Positions 47,793 to 57,099 of a DNA stretch of 64,000 nucleotides are shown here, in pieces. Below the pieces are notes generated by a model, which saw only the letters and a program-made list of their open reading frames with translations, made no database searches and had not been told where the DNA came from. Origin of the DNA: Bacillus marinisedimentorum (GTDB taxonomy: Bacteria > Bacillota > Bacilli > Bacillales > Bacillaceae_O); contig NZ_LWBL02000045.1 of the NCBI RefSeq assembly GCF_001644195.2, positions 1 through 64,000 of the forward strand, written 5' to 3'. Every line of letters begins with the position of its first letter. Within the stretch, counting starts at the first letter, position 1. A program made the translations under genes and the position numbers.

Positions 47793-49271
47793 TTAAAGTA
47801 TGATCGCGATCAAGCCTCCGGATCCTTCATTGATGATTCGTTCAAGAGTTTCTTTCAACTTATAGCGCGCATTTTCCGGCATGAGCGATAACTTCGCCTG
47901 AATGCCTTCCCTCACAATTGAGCTCAGAGAACGGCCGAAAATATCGGAGCTCCAGATGGAAAGCGGGTCATCTTCAAAGTCCTGCATCAAATAGCGTACA
48001 AGCTCTTCACTCTGCTTCTCGGTGCCAATAATCGGCGCAAATTCCGATTCCACATCCACTTTAATCATATGAATGGACGGCGCGACCGCTTTCAAGCGGA
48101 CTCCGAACCTTGAACCCTGGCGGATGATCTCAGGTTCATCGAGGCTCATGTCAGAAAGGGCTGGAGCGGCAATGCCATAGCCTGTTTGCTTTACCATCTT
48201 CAATGCGTCGGCAACCTGGTCATATTCCGACTTGGCATGAGACAAATCCTGCATGATTTCAAGCAAGTGGTCTTTTCCGCGGATCTCGACACCGACCACT
48301 TCTTTCAATATCTGATCATAAAGGTCATCAGGTGCATAAAGGTCGATTTCTGCTATGCCCTGCCCCATTTCGATGCCGGCGAGACCAGCTCTGTCGATGA
48401 ACTCATACTCATTGAACTGGCCAACTACAAAGTCGACATCGCGGAGCCGTTTAATATCCTTGACCGTATCCTGGACCGCTTCCTGATAACTTTGCCTGAG
48501 CCAGTGATCCTCTTTCAGAACCATTACCCAGCTCGGCAGATTGACATTCACCTCAAGTACAGGGAATTCATAAAGCGCTTCCCGCAGAACATTATTCACA
48601 TCCTGTTCCCTCATCGATTCAATGCTCATCGCAAGAACCGGGATGTCATACTTTTCGTTCAGCTTCTGACGGAGTGCCTCAGTATCCGGATGATGGGGCT
48701 GGACAGTATTAACGACCATAATGAACGGCTTTCCAACCTCTTTCAATTCTTCAATGACCCGCTCTTCCGCCTGTAAATAGTCGCTTCTCGGTATCTCGCC
48801 GATCGTGCCGTCAGTTGTGATGACAACACCGATCGTCGAATGTTCCTGAATAACTTTTCGGGTTCCGATTTCCGCCGCTTCATGGAACGGAATCGGTTCT
48901 TCGTACCATGGGGTATTGATCATTCTAGGCCCATTTTCATCTTCATAGCCCTTTGCTCCCGGCACGGTATACCCGACACAATCGACAAGGCGCACCCGCA
49001 CCTCCAGCCCTTCGTCTACATCCAGTGACACTGCCTGATTTGGGACGAATTTCGGTTCTGTCGTCATGATCGTCCGCCCGGCAGCTGATTGAGGCAGCTC
49101 ATCCTGGGTCCTCGCCCTGTCTGATTCACTTTCGATATTTGGCAGAACGACAAGCTCCATGAACTTCTTAATGAATGTTGATTTGCCTGTCCGGACGGCT
49201 CCCACGACACCGAGATATATATCTCCGTCCGTTCGTTCCGCAATATCTTTAAAAATATCTACCTTTTCCAT
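47793..49271 (-). CDS. spoIVA: Stage IV sporulation protein A
   Basis: Predicted 492 residues; ATPase that polymerises on the forespore surface to form the basement layer of the coat. MEKVDIFKDIAERTDGDIYL, Walker A GAVRTGKSTF (about residue 24), RTIMTTEPKFVP, a DCVGYTVPGAKGY segment, and the C-terminal SGGLIAIIL that contacts SpoVM-bound membrane are conserved. GGGAGGG precedes the ATG. It would be made in the mother cell; a sigma-E-like promoter is present. Confidence 0.98.
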   Translation of the reverse strand: MEKVDIFKDIAERTDGDIYLGVVGAVRTGKSTFIKKFMELVVLPNIESESDRARTQDELPQSAAGRTIMTTEPKFVPNQAVSLDVDEGLEVRVRLVDCVGYTVPGAKGYEDENGPRMINTPWYEEPIPFHEAAEIGTRKVIQEHSTIGVVITTDGTIGEIPRSDYLQAEERVIEELKEVGKPFIMVVNTVQPHHPDTEALRQKLNEKYDIPVLAMSIESMREQDVNNVLREALYEFPVLEVNVNLPSWVMVLKEDHWLRQSYQEAVQDTVKDIKRLRDVDFVVGQFNEYEFIDRAGLAGIEMGQGIAEIDLYAPDDLYDQILKEVVGVEIRGKDHLLEIMQDLSHAKSEYDQVADALKMVKQTGYGIAAPALSDMSLDEPEIIRQGSRFGVRLKAVAPSIHMIKVDVESEFAPIIGTEKQSEELVRYLMQDFEDDPLSIWSSDIFGRSLSSIVREGIQAKLSLMPENARYKLKETLERIINEGSGGLIAIIL

Positions 49272-49338
49272 GTGATCCCTCCCGGTCCGAAATTAGGGAT
49301 TTATAAATCCAAGGCCACAGCTAATCTAAGACATTATA

Positions 49339-49368
49339 TATCTATGACGTTGTCCTACTCTCTTATGA
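49339..49368 (-). promoter_or_regulatory. Possible sigma-E promoter for spoIVA
   Basis: TCATAAG (49368-49362) and CATAGATA (49346-49339) separated by 15 bases resemble the sigma-E -35 and -10 patterns. About 68 bases before the spoIVA start. Confidence 0.5.
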
Positions 49369-49618
49369 CTGAATTTTTAATGAAAATAGAACATGCCGGC
49401 ACCTACTGTATTTTATTTCAGGATCCGCCTATTATGACAAAAAAAGAAAATGACCAGAAGAAACAAAGCAGATTCGTTAATCTGGCGAAACACCTGATAT
49501 CACATAGCGAGTTATTTGCAGCCTGCAAAATAGCATTGCTGTCATATATGTTGTCGTGGCGCTAATCGGGGCCGGGCATTCATCCTGTTGTTGTTTATTG
49601 TATTAATAGGAGGGTGTT

Positions 49619-49834
49619 ATGGCAAAGAGGTTATATTTTATAAGTGTCTTGAGTATTGTGTTGTCAATTAAAGAGGAAGATTTTCAAAAGAAGAACTGGA
49701 TTGTGGTCCTTTGGCTGATGGGGAGGCTTTTTTCGGACACGCATAACTCTATTCGTGACCTTTTTGCCGATGTGCGGGCTTGTTTGTTCACGCCTATTTA
49801 TCTGAATGTAAGATGTAAAAGGATACTTCGATAA
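49619..49834 (+). CDS. Hypothetical small protein, 71 residues
   Basis: Starts MAKRLYFISVLSIVLSIKEE with AGGAGGG at five bases before the ATG, a good ribosome site. The rest is not recognisable (NWIVVLWLMGRLFSDTH, then VRACLFTPIYLNVR). It is the only plus-strand frame here with such a site, but composition is odd and no family is known. It may be a random frame or the remains of a hydrophobic small protein. Confidence 0.25.
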   Translation: MAKRLYFISVLSIVLSIKEEDFQKKNWIVVLWLMGRLFSDTHNSIRDLFADVRACLFTPIYLNVRCKRILR

Positions 49835-49854
49835 AATTATCCCTATTCATAATA

Positions 49855-49889
49855 AAAAACGCCTGGATTATTTACCAGGCGTTTGTAGT
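49855..49889 (-). terminator. yphF terminator
   Basis: ACGCCTGG/CCAGGCGT stem with an 8-base loop; on the minus strand followed by six T. Confidence 0.78.
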
Positions 49890-49996
49890 GTAACTTATGT
49901 TTATAAAATGCAAGTTATGTGTCATTAGTGGTGCTCTTAAATTGCTTTTTCGCTTATTCTCCACGTCTTAAGCTCTTACCGGATGAACGGGTCCCC

Positions 49997-50740
49997 CTAC
50001 TTATGTTTATCAGCGTTCCCGGCATCTTCTGTCAGAAAAACCGGCTCCCCGTCTTTAATGGTATATGGAACCGAAAAAGCAGGGACAAACGGACTATCTT
50101 CCACCAGTATGCTTCTGATATCGTCCCCATACTCGAAATCGTATTCCCCGGATTGAAGCTTCCTGTTCAGGTCAATCCGATAATCAACGAATACTTCACC
50201 TTTGTTATCAATAATCAGCGGCAGGAAACTGTCCGAAAATGGGCTTGGCACCTTTGGAGGACTGCTGTATCCCAGTTTTTCATAATCCAGCGTATAACGG
50301 CCGTTGGCAAGTACTTCGCTGAACGGCGGATAGCCGTGCTTTTTCCGGTGCAAATTGAGATTGACCTTAAGCTCCCGTATATATTCCGCGGTCTGTAAAT
50401 CTATGAGCTTCACTTCAGGATCTGTCTCAACATTTATCAACACGTATTGATAAATGCCTCCGCTTTCAAAAGAATTACCGGGTGCGTCCTGCATATAGGC
50501 AGGAATAAGCTTGTTGAAGTCAATCGGATACTTCCGGTACACCGGAGTCGACATGTCCCTTGTTTTAATTGGAAGAAGGCCGTTCTCCGTTTCCCTGTAT
50601 TGATCCACCGCCTTTTGCACCGCTGCCAGCTGGTCCTCATACGGAACCCGGTTTCCTGCACGTTCTTCTTCGGGATAAAGACATCCGCTTAACATCGCTG
50701 TAGATAACAACATTATCAGTAAAAGTGCAAATCTCATCAT
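49997..50740 (-). CDS. yphF: Lipoprotein YphF
   Basis: Predicted 247 residues. The signal peptide ends in the lipobox LSGC, so Cys20 should be lipid-modified and the protein anchored outside the membrane. The mature part (VPYEDQLAAVQKAVDQYRET; KYPIDFNKLIPAYM; SSPPKVPSPFSDSFLPLIID) fits YphF of Bacillus, of unknown function. AAGGATGG precedes the ATG. yphE lies 12 bases upstream, the conserved yphE-yphF pair. Confidence 0.88.
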   Translation of the reverse strand: MMRFALLLIMLLSTAMLSGCLYPEEERAGNRVPYEDQLAAVQKAVDQYRETENGLLPIKTRDMSTPVYRKYPIDFNKLIPAYMQDAPGNSFESGGIYQYVLINVETDPEVKLIDLQTAEYIRELKVNLNLHRKKHGYPPFSEVLANGRYTLDYEKLGYSSPPKVPSPFSDSFLPLIIDNKGEVFVDYRIDLNRKLQSGEYDFEYGDDIRSILVEDSPFVPAFSVPYTIKDGEPVFLTEDAGNADKHK

Positions 50741-50752
50741 GCTACCATCCTT

Positions 50753-50953
50753 CTATTCAGGCACCGGTCCGCTGAAGACGACAAAAATCATGACAATCCC
50801 AGCTAAAAAGACCAGCACATATGCTATAAATGATACAACAAATCGGAATACCCCTTTTAGTTTAGTCCTGCTGATAAGTATCAGCACAACGGATATGAAC
50901 ATGGCGAATATTGCGCCGAGTGAAAACCACATCTTCAGTAATGCAATTGACAT
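50753..50953 (-). CDS. yphE: YphE, small membrane protein (DUF2768)
   Basis: Predicted 66 residues with two membrane helices (LKMWFSLGAIFAMFISVVLI and FRFVVSFIAYVLVFLAGIVM). Length, start MSIALLKMWF and place before yphF match YphE/DUF2768; function unknown. AAGGAAGAGG precedes the ATG at 50953; the longer frame starting at 50977 is not supported. Confidence 0.87.
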   Translation of the reverse strand: MSIALLKMWFSLGAIFAMFISVVLILISRTKLKGVFRFVVSFIAYVLVFLAGIVMIFVVFSGPVPE

Positions 50954-51039
50954 TAACCTCTTCCTTTCATCCCACACATCCCTTAAGTACGGGTTAAATT
51001 ATAGCACATTTTTTTCTATGCAGGAAAAATGAAATGTGC

Positions 51040-51150
51040 CAGGCTCCGTTTGGCCGCTTACATTATAAGCGGACACGCCCGCGAGAAGGTGGTTTTTCTG
51101 TAGCGGCACGGCTTATGGCGAGGGCATGCTAGACCTGGAACCTGACAATG
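51040..51150. repeat. Dispersed repeat family A, copy 7 (divergent)
   Basis: Retains GGCCGCTTACATTATAAGCGG, given here as arms CCGCTTA/TAAGCGG, then GCGAGAAGG, CGGCTTATGGCGA and CCTGGAACCTGACA. Matches the plan of family A but with many changes. Confidence 0.5.
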
Positions 51151-51473
51151 GAGATACGGAGAAGGGCGTGTTGCACGATTACATACGAGATATGCGAGCT
51201 CGGAAAGGGCATTTTCATGAGATGTCACCCGCTGGATCTTTCACATAAAATGCGAGGTCCGGGTTGACGTTGACGAATTGATAAGATCCTCAGGCAGTAA
51301 CGTGAAGGAGGTGAAAAAGTGCTGAATACCGCACGGCAATCATGCCGGTGACTATCCGGTCCTGTTTTCTAAATATAATCCGGTATTGATAATGATCGCA
51401 GTATTGTTATCAGTTATAGCGGTGTAACTGTTGTTAACGAGAGGGTAAAATTAAAGGTAAAGGAGGAGGTCTG

Positions 51474-51563
51474 ATGAGTATAAATTATCGAAACGAAAGA
51501 ACCGAAGGAGTTTTAGCGCTTGAGATCTTGAACAAGAGAGCGCACCTAACTGCCTCCAATTAG
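51474..51563 (+). CDS. Possible 29-residue peptide
   Basis: AAAGGAGGAGGTCTG stands directly before an ATG opening MSINYRNERTEGVLALEIL, ending LTASN; the stop is 22 bases before the repeat array. A second strong ribosome site at 51303-51311 starts only a 10-residue frame, while another frame there encodes YNPVLIMIAVLLSVIAV. Together these may be remains of small hydrophobic protein genes. Confidence 0.3.
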   Translation: MSINYRNERTEGVLALEILNKRAHLTASN

Positions 51564-51584
51564 GAGAAAAACACAAGGTAACGT

Positions 51585-52056
51585 ACTGAACCTACATTCA
51601 GTGCTGTTAATCAGCTGAATGAACAAAATACAGGCACTGAACCAAAATTCAGTACCTCTAATTAGCCAAAACTCACAAGTAAACGCACTGAACCTCCATT
51701 CAGTGCTGTTAATCAGCTGAATGTACAAAGTACAGGCACTGAACCAAAATTCAGTACCTCTAATTAGCCAAAACCCGCAAGTAAACGCACTGAACCTCCA
51801 TTCAGTGCTGTTAATCCGCTGAATGTACAAAATACAGGCACTGAACCAAAATTCAGTACCTCTAATTAGCCAAAACCCGCAAGTAAACGCACTGAACCTC
51901 CATTCAGTGCTGTTAATCCGCTTAATGAACAAAATACAGGCACTGAACCAAAATTCAGTACCTCTAATTAGCTAAAACCCGCAAGTAAACGCACTGAACC
52001 TCCATTCAGTGCTGTTAATCAGCTGAATGAACAAAATACAGGCACTGAACCACAAA
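51585..52056. repeat. Tandem 102-bp repeat array built of 51-bp hairpin half-units
   Basis: Units start at 51585, 51687, 51789, 51891 and 51993, exactly 102 bases apart; the fifth is truncated. Each unit has two small hairpins: CACTGAA-CCTCCA-TTCAGTG and, 51 bases on, ACTGAA-CCAAAA-TTCAGT. ACTGAA therefore recurs ten times at exact 51-base steps (51585 to 52044), the last lacking its second arm. Between them are TTAATCAGCTGAAT and TCTAATTAGC. Copies differ by only a few bases. Confidence 0.93.
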
Positions 52057-52117
52057 ACCAGTTATAAGAAGCACAAAGATTGGCATGTCTACTCTCCGGC
52101 TTCAAAACTGGTTTTTT
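52055..52117. other. Long-loop inverted repeat at end of the array
   Basis: AAAACCAGTT and AACTGGTTTTTT flank about 42 bases. The right arm ends in a T-run on the plus strand, so it could act as a terminator or as a boundary of the array. Confidence 0.4.
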
Positions 52118-52165
52118 GCCCCTGCATTTAACTGCCGCAAAAAACTTCCAGTTTATCACTGCACA

Positions 52166-52204
52166 GAAAAAGACTGAAGCAAGAGGGCGGTCTTGCTCCA
52201 GTCT
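52166..52204 (-). terminator. spoVIF terminator
   Basis: GACTGGAGCAAGA/TCTTGCTTCAGTC stem with loop CCGCCC, followed by five T on the minus strand. Confidence 0.78.
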
Positions 52205-52279
52205 AGTTGACTAACGATTCCCTTGACATTCATAGCCTTTCACTCTAACTTATGCATTCCTTTTCTGATTGCCTCTTCA

Positions 52280-52564
52280 TTAGCCCATTTTATTATCATT
52301 GTTATCCTGATTTACCATTTGGCTAAGCGAGCCAAAGTTCAGGGGCATATTCTTTTGTGTTACCGCCTTGACGATTTCGTCTTCCTTTTCTTTTGTGACC
52401 GGCATTCCTGTCAGTGCAGAAAGCTGGCGGACAAGCTGGCGAATGGTTTGGTCATCGTTGAAATCTGCGTTTTTTACTGAATCAGCGATCTGGAAAATAT
52501 CCTGCTGTTTCACGTTAGCCTTATTTTCAATAAAGTCGAAGAAATTTCCGTTATTCTGCTGCAC
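52280..52564 (-). CDS. spoVIF: Stage VI sporulation protein F-like
   Basis: Predicted 94 residues, soluble and helical. NFFDFIENKANVKQQDIFQI, ADSVKNADFNDDQTIRQLV and GMPVTKEKEDEIVKAV follow the SpoVIF pattern as I recall it; SpoVIF is a mother-cell protein needed for proper late coat assembly through GerE-dependent genes. In B. subtilis it lies elsewhere (yjcC region), but a homolog beside gpsA is common in related genera. A GAGGAGGAC-type ribosome site precedes the start. Confidence 0.75.
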   Translation of the reverse strand: MQQNNGNFFDFIENKANVKQQDIFQIADSVKNADFNDDQTIRQLVRQLSALTGMPVTKEKEDEIVKAVTQKNMPLNFGSLSQMVNQDNNDNKMG

Positions 52565-52641
52565 CGTCCTACGTCCTCCTCTTTGTAATGTTCAAAGATA
52601 GTGTATGAACGGACGGCAGAATTGGTGAATACACCCAGATC

Positions 52642-53679
52642 TTACTTTATTATCTCTCCATACATTGCCGATAAATCCTCCATCTCGTGGGTGCGCATCC
52701 GTGTCATCAATCCGTCGACTGCTTCTTTCGGATCCATTGCATCAAACAGCACATGATAGAGCGCATCTGTTATCGGCATTTTCACGTCATATTCCCGTGC
52801 CATCTCATATACGGCTTTCGTCGTTCTGACGCCTTCTACGACCATCCCCATGCCTGACAGCACTTCATCAAGGGACTTACCCTTTCCAATCAGATTTCCG
52901 GCCCGCCAATTGCGGCTATGCTGGCTCGTTCCGGTTACGATCAAGTCCCCGATTCCGGCCAGTCCTGAAAACGTGATTGGATTTGCTCCCAATTTTGTCC
53001 CCAAACGGGCGATTTCAGCCAGCCCCCTGGTGATTAGTGCCGCTTTCGCATTATCCCCGTAACCGAGTCCGTCAGAGATGCCGGCGCCGAGCGCAATGAT
53101 ATTTTTCAATGCCCCCCCAATTTCAACACCGATGATGTCAGGATTGGTATACACCCGCAAATGCTGGTTGATGAACAAGTCCTGCACTTTTTCAGCCTCT
53201 TTTAAATTTTTGGAAGAGACGGTAACAGTTGTCGGCTGCCTGCGGCTCACTTCTTCGGCATGGCTTGGGCCAGATAGGACAACCACACCGGAGCGCAGCT
53301 TTTCCGGCAGCTCCTGTTCGATTACTTCTGAAACCCTGAGGAAGGTGCCTGGTTCGATGCCTTTACTTACATGGACGATTGTTTTTGGGCCGTCAAGCGT
53401 GTTTTTCAATTTGCCGGCCACTTCCCTCATCGCTTTCGTAGGCACTGCAAGAACGATATAGTCAGCACCGAGAACCGCTTCTTTCATATCCTCAAACGCT
53501 TCAATATTCTCAGGAAGTTCAATGCCCGGCAAATATTTTTCGTTGGTATGATTTTCGTTTATTTCACGAACCTGTTCACTTCTGTGTGACCAAAGCCTGA
53601 CGTCATGGCCGTTATCTGCAAGCACCATTGCAAGAGCAGTCCCCCAGCTTCCTGCTCCGAGTATCGCCGCTTTTTCCAT
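52642..53679 (-). CDS. gpsA: Glycerol-3-phosphate dehydrogenase [NAD(P)+]
   Basis: Predicted 345 residues; makes sn-glycerol 3-phosphate for phospholipids. [20 protein letters not shown] (nucleotide loop, residues 7-26), SGPSHAEEV, the catalytic Lys in [13 protein letters not shown], and [17 protein letters not shown] are signatures. The ATG at 53679 follows GGAGTGG. It lies 20 bases after der, the usual der-gpsA pair. Confidence 0.97.
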   Translation of the reverse strand: MEKAAILGAGSWGTALAMVLADNGHDVRLWSHRSEQVREINENHTNEKYLPGIELPENIEAFEDMKEAVLGADYIVLAVPTKAMREVAGKLKNTLDGPKTIVHVSKGIEPGTFLRVSEVIEQELPEKLRSGVVVLSGPSHAEEVSRRQPTTVTVSSKNLKEAEKVQDLFINQHLRVYTNPDIIGVEIGGALKNIIALGAGISDGLGYGDNAKAALITRGLAEIARLGTKLGANPITFSGLAGIGDLIVTGTSQHSRNWRAGNLIGKGKSLDEVLSGMGMVVEGVRTTKAVYEMAREYDVKMPITDALYHVLFDAMDPKEAVDGLMTRMRTHEMEDLSAMYGEIIK

Positions 53680-53699
53680 TTTTACCACTCCAAATCTTA

Positions 53700-55010
53700 T
53701 TATTTTCTTGCCCTTGCGAAAATTTTGATTGGCGTGCCAATAAATCCGAACGCTTCCCGGATTCTGTTTTCGAGAAAGCGCCGGTAGGAAAAGTGCATAA
53801 GCTCCGGATCATTTACAAAAACGACAAATGAGGGCGGCTTCACCGAAACCTGGGTACTGTAATAAATTTTCAGCCTTCTGCCGTTTTCAGTAGGTGTCGG
53901 ATTCATTGCAACAGCATCCATGACCACTTCGTTCAATATATTGGTCTGCACGCGCAGCGCATGATTTTCTGCAGCGAGATCGATCATCGGCAGCAGGGTC
54001 TGTACACGCTTTTTCGTCTTTGCCGACAGAAATACGATTGGTGCATAATCAAGGAATTGGAAATGATCACGGATTTTTTGTTCGAAATTCCGCATCGTTT
54101 TGTCGTCCTTCTCTACTGCATCCCATTTGTTCACGACAATGACGACGGCCCGGCCGGCTTCATGAGCATAACCGGCAATCTTTTTATCCTGCTCGATGAT
54201 CCCTTCTTCTCCGTCTATGACGACAAGTACGACATCAGATCGCTCAATTGCTTTCAACGCACGCAAAACGCTGTATTTTTCAGTGCTTTCGTAAACTTTG
54301 CCGCGTTTCCGCATTCCCGCGGTATCAATGATGACATATTCATTGTCTTCTTTTTCAAACGTCGTATCGATTGCATCTCTGGTCGTCCCCGGTATATTGC
54401 TTACAATCACACGCTCTTCTCCGAGGATGGCATTGACTAGCGATGACTTGCCGACATTAGGGCGCCCGATCAGGGAAAACTTAATGGCGTGCTCATCAAG
54501 GCCATCCTCCTCTTCACCGGGAAAATGAGAGATGACAGCATCGAGAAGGTCACCAAGCCCGGTGCCGTGCGATCCTGAAATCGGATAAGGCTCCCCGAAA
54601 CCAAGGGAAAAAAATTCGTAAACTTCAGCCCGCATTTCCGGGTTGTCCATCTTATTGACAGCCAGGACGACCGGCTTTTCCGATTTAAACAAGAGGGTAG
54701 CCACTTCTTCATCGGCGGCCGTAATCCCTTCTCGTCCATTCACCAAGAAAATGATGACATCCGCTTCCTCAATTGCAATGTCAGCCTGCTGGCGCATCTG
54801 TACGAGGAGAGGTTCATCGCCGATTTCTATGCCGCCTGTATCAATCAGATTGAAATCTCTGTTCAGCCATTCGGCTTTACTGTATATGCGGTCGCGGGTA
54901 ACACCCGGTATATCTTCCACAATGGAGATCCGCTCTCCCACAACTCTGTTGAAAATGGTCGATTTTCCCACATTGGGTCTTCCGACAATGGCTACGACTG
55001 GTTTTGGCAT
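53700..55010 (-). CDS. der: Ribosome biogenesis GTPase Der
   Basis: Predicted 436 residues (EngA). Essential factor for 50S subunit assembly, with two G domains in tandem: [13 protein letters not shown] (about 10) with NKMD, and [14 protein letters not shown] (about 184) with NKWD, then a KH-like C-terminal domain ([20 protein letters not shown]). The ATG at 55010 has AAAGGAATGG upstream. A terminator at 55080-55108 separates it from ypzH. Confidence 0.97.
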   Translation of the reverse strand: MPKPVVAIVGRPNVGKSTIFNRVVGERISIVEDIPGVTRDRIYSKAEWLNRDFNLIDTGGIEIGDEPLLVQMRQQADIAIEEADVIIFLVNGREGITAADEEVATLLFKSEKPVVLAVNKMDNPEMRAEVYEFFSLGFGEPYPISGSHGTGLGDLLDAVISHFPGEEEDGLDEHAIKFSLIGRPNVGKSSLVNAILGEERVIVSNIPGTTRDAIDTTFEKEDNEYVIIDTAGMRKRGKVYESTEKYSVLRALKAIERSDVVLVVIDGEEGIIEQDKKIAGYAHEAGRAVVIVVNKWDAVEKDDKTMRNFEQKIRDHFQFLDYAPIVFLSAKTKKRVQTLLPMIDLAAENHALRVQTNILNEVVMDAVAMNPTPTENGRRLKIYYSTQVSVKPPSFVVFVNDPELMHFSYRRFLENRIREAFGFIGTPIKIFARARK

Positions 55011-55079
55011 CAAGACCATTCCTTTCACTATGTATTCGGACGATATACATAACTATTCCCGAATAAACTTCTTTAAAAG

Positions 55080-55108
55080 CAAAGAAAACCCTTCTTTGCC
55101 AAGAAGGG
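55080..55108 (-). terminator. yphA-seaA-ypzH terminator
   Basis: CCCTTCTT/AAGAAGGG perfect 8-bp stem with a four-base loop, followed on the minus strand by TTTTCTTT. Confidence 0.75.
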
Positions 55109-55162
55109 ATTCACATCCAAATTATCATAACAGAAAAAAGGCGCCGGCACAATTTACTGCCG

Positions 55163-55348
55163 TCAATGCTTTACAATGACGTACATCTCTTCGCCAAGTC
55201 CATGTGCGATCCCATCGAGTATAGCTTCCAGGTTGCCTGCCACAAATTCCATTTCTTCTTTCGTTTCACAGATGAACGACGCAGTCCCTCCGGAAACTTT
55301 ATTAGGATTGGTTGTAATAACGGCTAATATATATTTTTCTAAATTCAC
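55163..55348 (-). CDS. ypzH: YpzH, capping complex subunit for YIEGIA
   Basis: Predicted 61 residues. ILAVITTNPNKVSGGTASFI and EEMEFVAGNLEAILDGIAHG fit the small protein always found next to the YIEGIA membrane protein. It probably binds that partner at the membrane; function otherwise unknown. Its start overlaps the end of the upstream gene by four bases. Confidence 0.85.
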   Translation of the reverse strand: MNLEKYILAVITTNPNKVSGGTASFICETKEEMEFVAGNLEAILDGIAHGLGEEMYVIVKH

Positions 55349-56241
55349 TTCAGCTTACGCCCCTTTTTGTTCGCTTTTGACTCAGTGGGCATCCGGATGG
55401 CATTTTCGAGAATCGGCACAGCCCCGAGTATGCTGATGGCCTTTTCCACATCTTTTGCCTGCGGCAGGATGAAAATTCCAATCCTCCCATCATCCAAATC
55501 TCGTTTGATCAGCGGCACAAGTGCCGGGGTCCCCGAATCCCTGTATACGCCTAATGACACAGAGATATCATGCAGAATCGCCTGGCGCTGGCCAAGGTTG
55601 GCGATCGTTGACCGCACATCGAAATTTTTCGGCTTCATAATGAAACCGAGTCCATTTTCGATGATTTCTTGCTGGCGTGCCGGCAGACCAATGTTCATGA
55701 TATAAATATCATCAACATACAGTCCTGCTCCTTCAAATGTCAGGGGTGCCTGTTCAATCTCTACAATATCCCTCATTTTGCCTCCGCTCATCATTTTATT
55801 GGTAATGTAAAAACTTATCGCCGCGGCAGCAAGGCCAGCCCATATGTTAAATGCAAGATAAAAAAGCGTCGTCAAAAACGAAGTGAAGATGACAAGATAG
55901 TTACGTCCTTCAAACGCAATGGCAATGCCCTCAATATAAGCCTCTCCCCGGGGGACAAGCTCATACCCGTCCAGGCCGGTAAGTGTATTCCGCTCCATAT
56001 TCCTCACTTCACGGAATTGGCTTGCAGCCAGTGCCAAAAAAGTTATGGCCGTGAATTCCTGCTCCATGATTGCAGGCACTGCAACTGTCCCCAGGCCCGC
56101 CGCAATGAATCCAAGGGCTACATGGATAATTTTTCCGTGCAAATATGTAGGATACTGGCGATAATCTGTCTTAAGCATATAGATTCTAGTAGCTGTGCCG
56201 ATTATAACGCCCAATAATATTGGATATGTATACTCATTCAT
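55345..56241 (-). CDS. seaA: YIEGIA-domain membrane protein SeaA (YphB)
   Basis: Predicted 298 residues. Membrane helices at about 5-20, 38-58, 62-80 and 115-150. The family signature AYIEGIAIAFEGRNYLV lies near residue 105, and LLGVIIGTATRIYMLKTDYR at the N-terminus. In B. subtilis SeaA (YphB) is linked to spore envelope assembly. It overlaps yphA and ypzH by four bases each, so the three are translated as a linked set. The C-terminal third (VPLIKRDLDDGRIGIFILPQ) is cytoplasmic by hydropathy. Confidence 0.87.
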   Translation of the reverse strand: MNEYTYPILLGVIIGTATRIYMLKTDYRQYPTYLHGKIIHVALGFIAAGLGTVAVPAIMEQEFTAITFLALAASQFREVRNMERNTLTGLDGYELVPRGEAYIEGIAIAFEGRNYLVIFTSFLTTLFYLAFNIWAGLAAAAISFYITNKMMSGGKMRDIVEIEQAPLTFEGAGLYVDDIYIMNIGLPARQQEIIENGLGFIMKPKNFDVRSTIANLGQRQAILHDISVSLGVYRDSGTPALVPLIKRDLDDGRIGIFILPQAKDVEKAISILGAVPILENAIRMPTESKANKKGRKLK

Positions 56242-56840
56242 ATTTTCCCCTGCCTTTGTCTGTTATATTTTTGCAAGGACTGTTCAAAAAATGCGGCTGC
56301 AGATTCGAAAACTGACAACGTTATGATGACTGCTAAGCCAATTGCCGCCAAATCAAGAAACCCCAGTGTGCCGGGAATGTATTGCAATCCCATTCGTCCA
56401 AGCTGAAGTTCATAAATCATCTCGGCCTGTGCAGCTGAGATGGAAAAAGCAGCAGCTCTTATTAAAGGCGCTCGCAGGAAAAAGAAAGGAATCATACTAC
56501 CGGCAACTGCAGGAATCAGCGATTCATTTAATAATATGATTGCAGGATCGACTAGCTGAAGAAACCGGATTGCTGCCATCAGAAGTGTAGAAACCATTGC
56601 TGCCGCAAAAAGCCGGGTGCGCTCCTGTGGTGAGGAAGCAGCTGTCCCTACAGAAATCAGAAGCAGTACAGCCGCGGCTGCATTGATTTCCCTTCCGCCG
56701 ATTGTTATTTCGCTCCCGCTGGCTGCCAGCACAAACAGGACTGCTGCACTCATTAACCGGCTCGAGGCACCCTGTTTCATAAAAAAGGCCGCGATAATCC
56801 AGAACATCCAAAAAAACCAGTAGAAAAAGATGCCTTCCAA
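56238..56840 (-). CDS. yphA: YphA, integral membrane protein
   Basis: Predicted 200 residues with about six hydrophobic segments (FFYWFFWMFWIIAAFFM; LMSAAVLFVLAASGSEI; IPAVAGSMIPFFFL; GLAVIITLSVFESAAAFFEQ). Sequence and position match B. subtilis YphA, of unknown function. First gene of yphA-seaA-ypzH, a set tied to sporulation by its partner. Confidence 0.87.
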   Translation of the reverse strand: MEGIFFYWFFWMFWIIAAFFMKQGASSRLMSAAVLFVLAASGSEITIGGREINAAAAVLLLISVGTAASSPQERTRLFAAAMVSTLLMAAIRFLQLVDPAIILLNESLIPAVAGSMIPFFFLRAPLIRAAAFSISAAQAEMIYELQLGRMGLQYIPGTLGFLDLAAIGLAVIITLSVFESAAAFFEQSLQKYNRQRQGKI

Positions 56841-56964
56841 CTTAATTCACCACCCTATAGTTTCCATTATGGTGCAGATTATGTAAGTTTAACCCTGCCA
56901 GGGAACAGCTTTGCATAAAAAAGGCCTAACGACTGGAAGCTATAGGTGAAGGAGGGATATTGAC

Positions 56965-57099
56965 ATGGGACAGGACCGCCAGGAGAAAAAATTAAAAAAG
57001 GCACGCCGGGTTGAATCAGACAGGGATCAGCAGCAATCATACAAAGGCGCAGCCAGAATGGAAGGCCCCGACGAAGCCAGATCCCGCAACGGGCAATAG
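56965..57099 (+). CDS. ypzI: YpzI-like small protein
   Basis: Predicted 44 residues. MGQDRQEKKLKKARRVESDR followed by YKGAARMEGPDEARSRN strongly recalls YpzI (GKDRQEKKL family), small hydrophilic proteins of unknown function. GAAGGAGGGATATTGAC gives a strong ribosome site. It is transcribed away from yphA, and repeat A copy 8 follows its stop codon directly. Confidence 0.82.
   Translation: MGQDRQEKKLKKARRVESDRDQQQSYKGAARMEGPDEARSRNGQ

Larger units (their letters stand above)
49272..49996. other. spoIVA-yphF gap
   Basis: Holds the spoIVA promoter, a small plus-strand frame at 49619-49834, and a yphF terminator. A plus-strand stretch near 49579-49637 encodes FILLLFIVLIGG in one frame and YVVVALIGAG just upstream in another, which could be a broken YjcZ-like small hydrophobic spore protein. 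Nothing else is supported. Confidence 0.4.

Noticed and set aside
49272-49565. Plus-strand frame upstream of spoIVA
   Set aside because: Covers the spoIVA promoter region; no ribosome site and no recognisable sequence.
51546-51932. Minus-strand frame with a 34-residue repeat (INSTEWRFSAF...) across the tandem array
   Set aside because: 102 is a multiple of three, so any frame through the array stays open by chance. No ribosome site, a TTG start inside the repeat, and Trp/Phe-rich nonsense-like composition.
51585-52056. CRISPR array
   Set aside because: The whole 102-bp unit is conserved; there are no unique spacers and no cas genes in the window.
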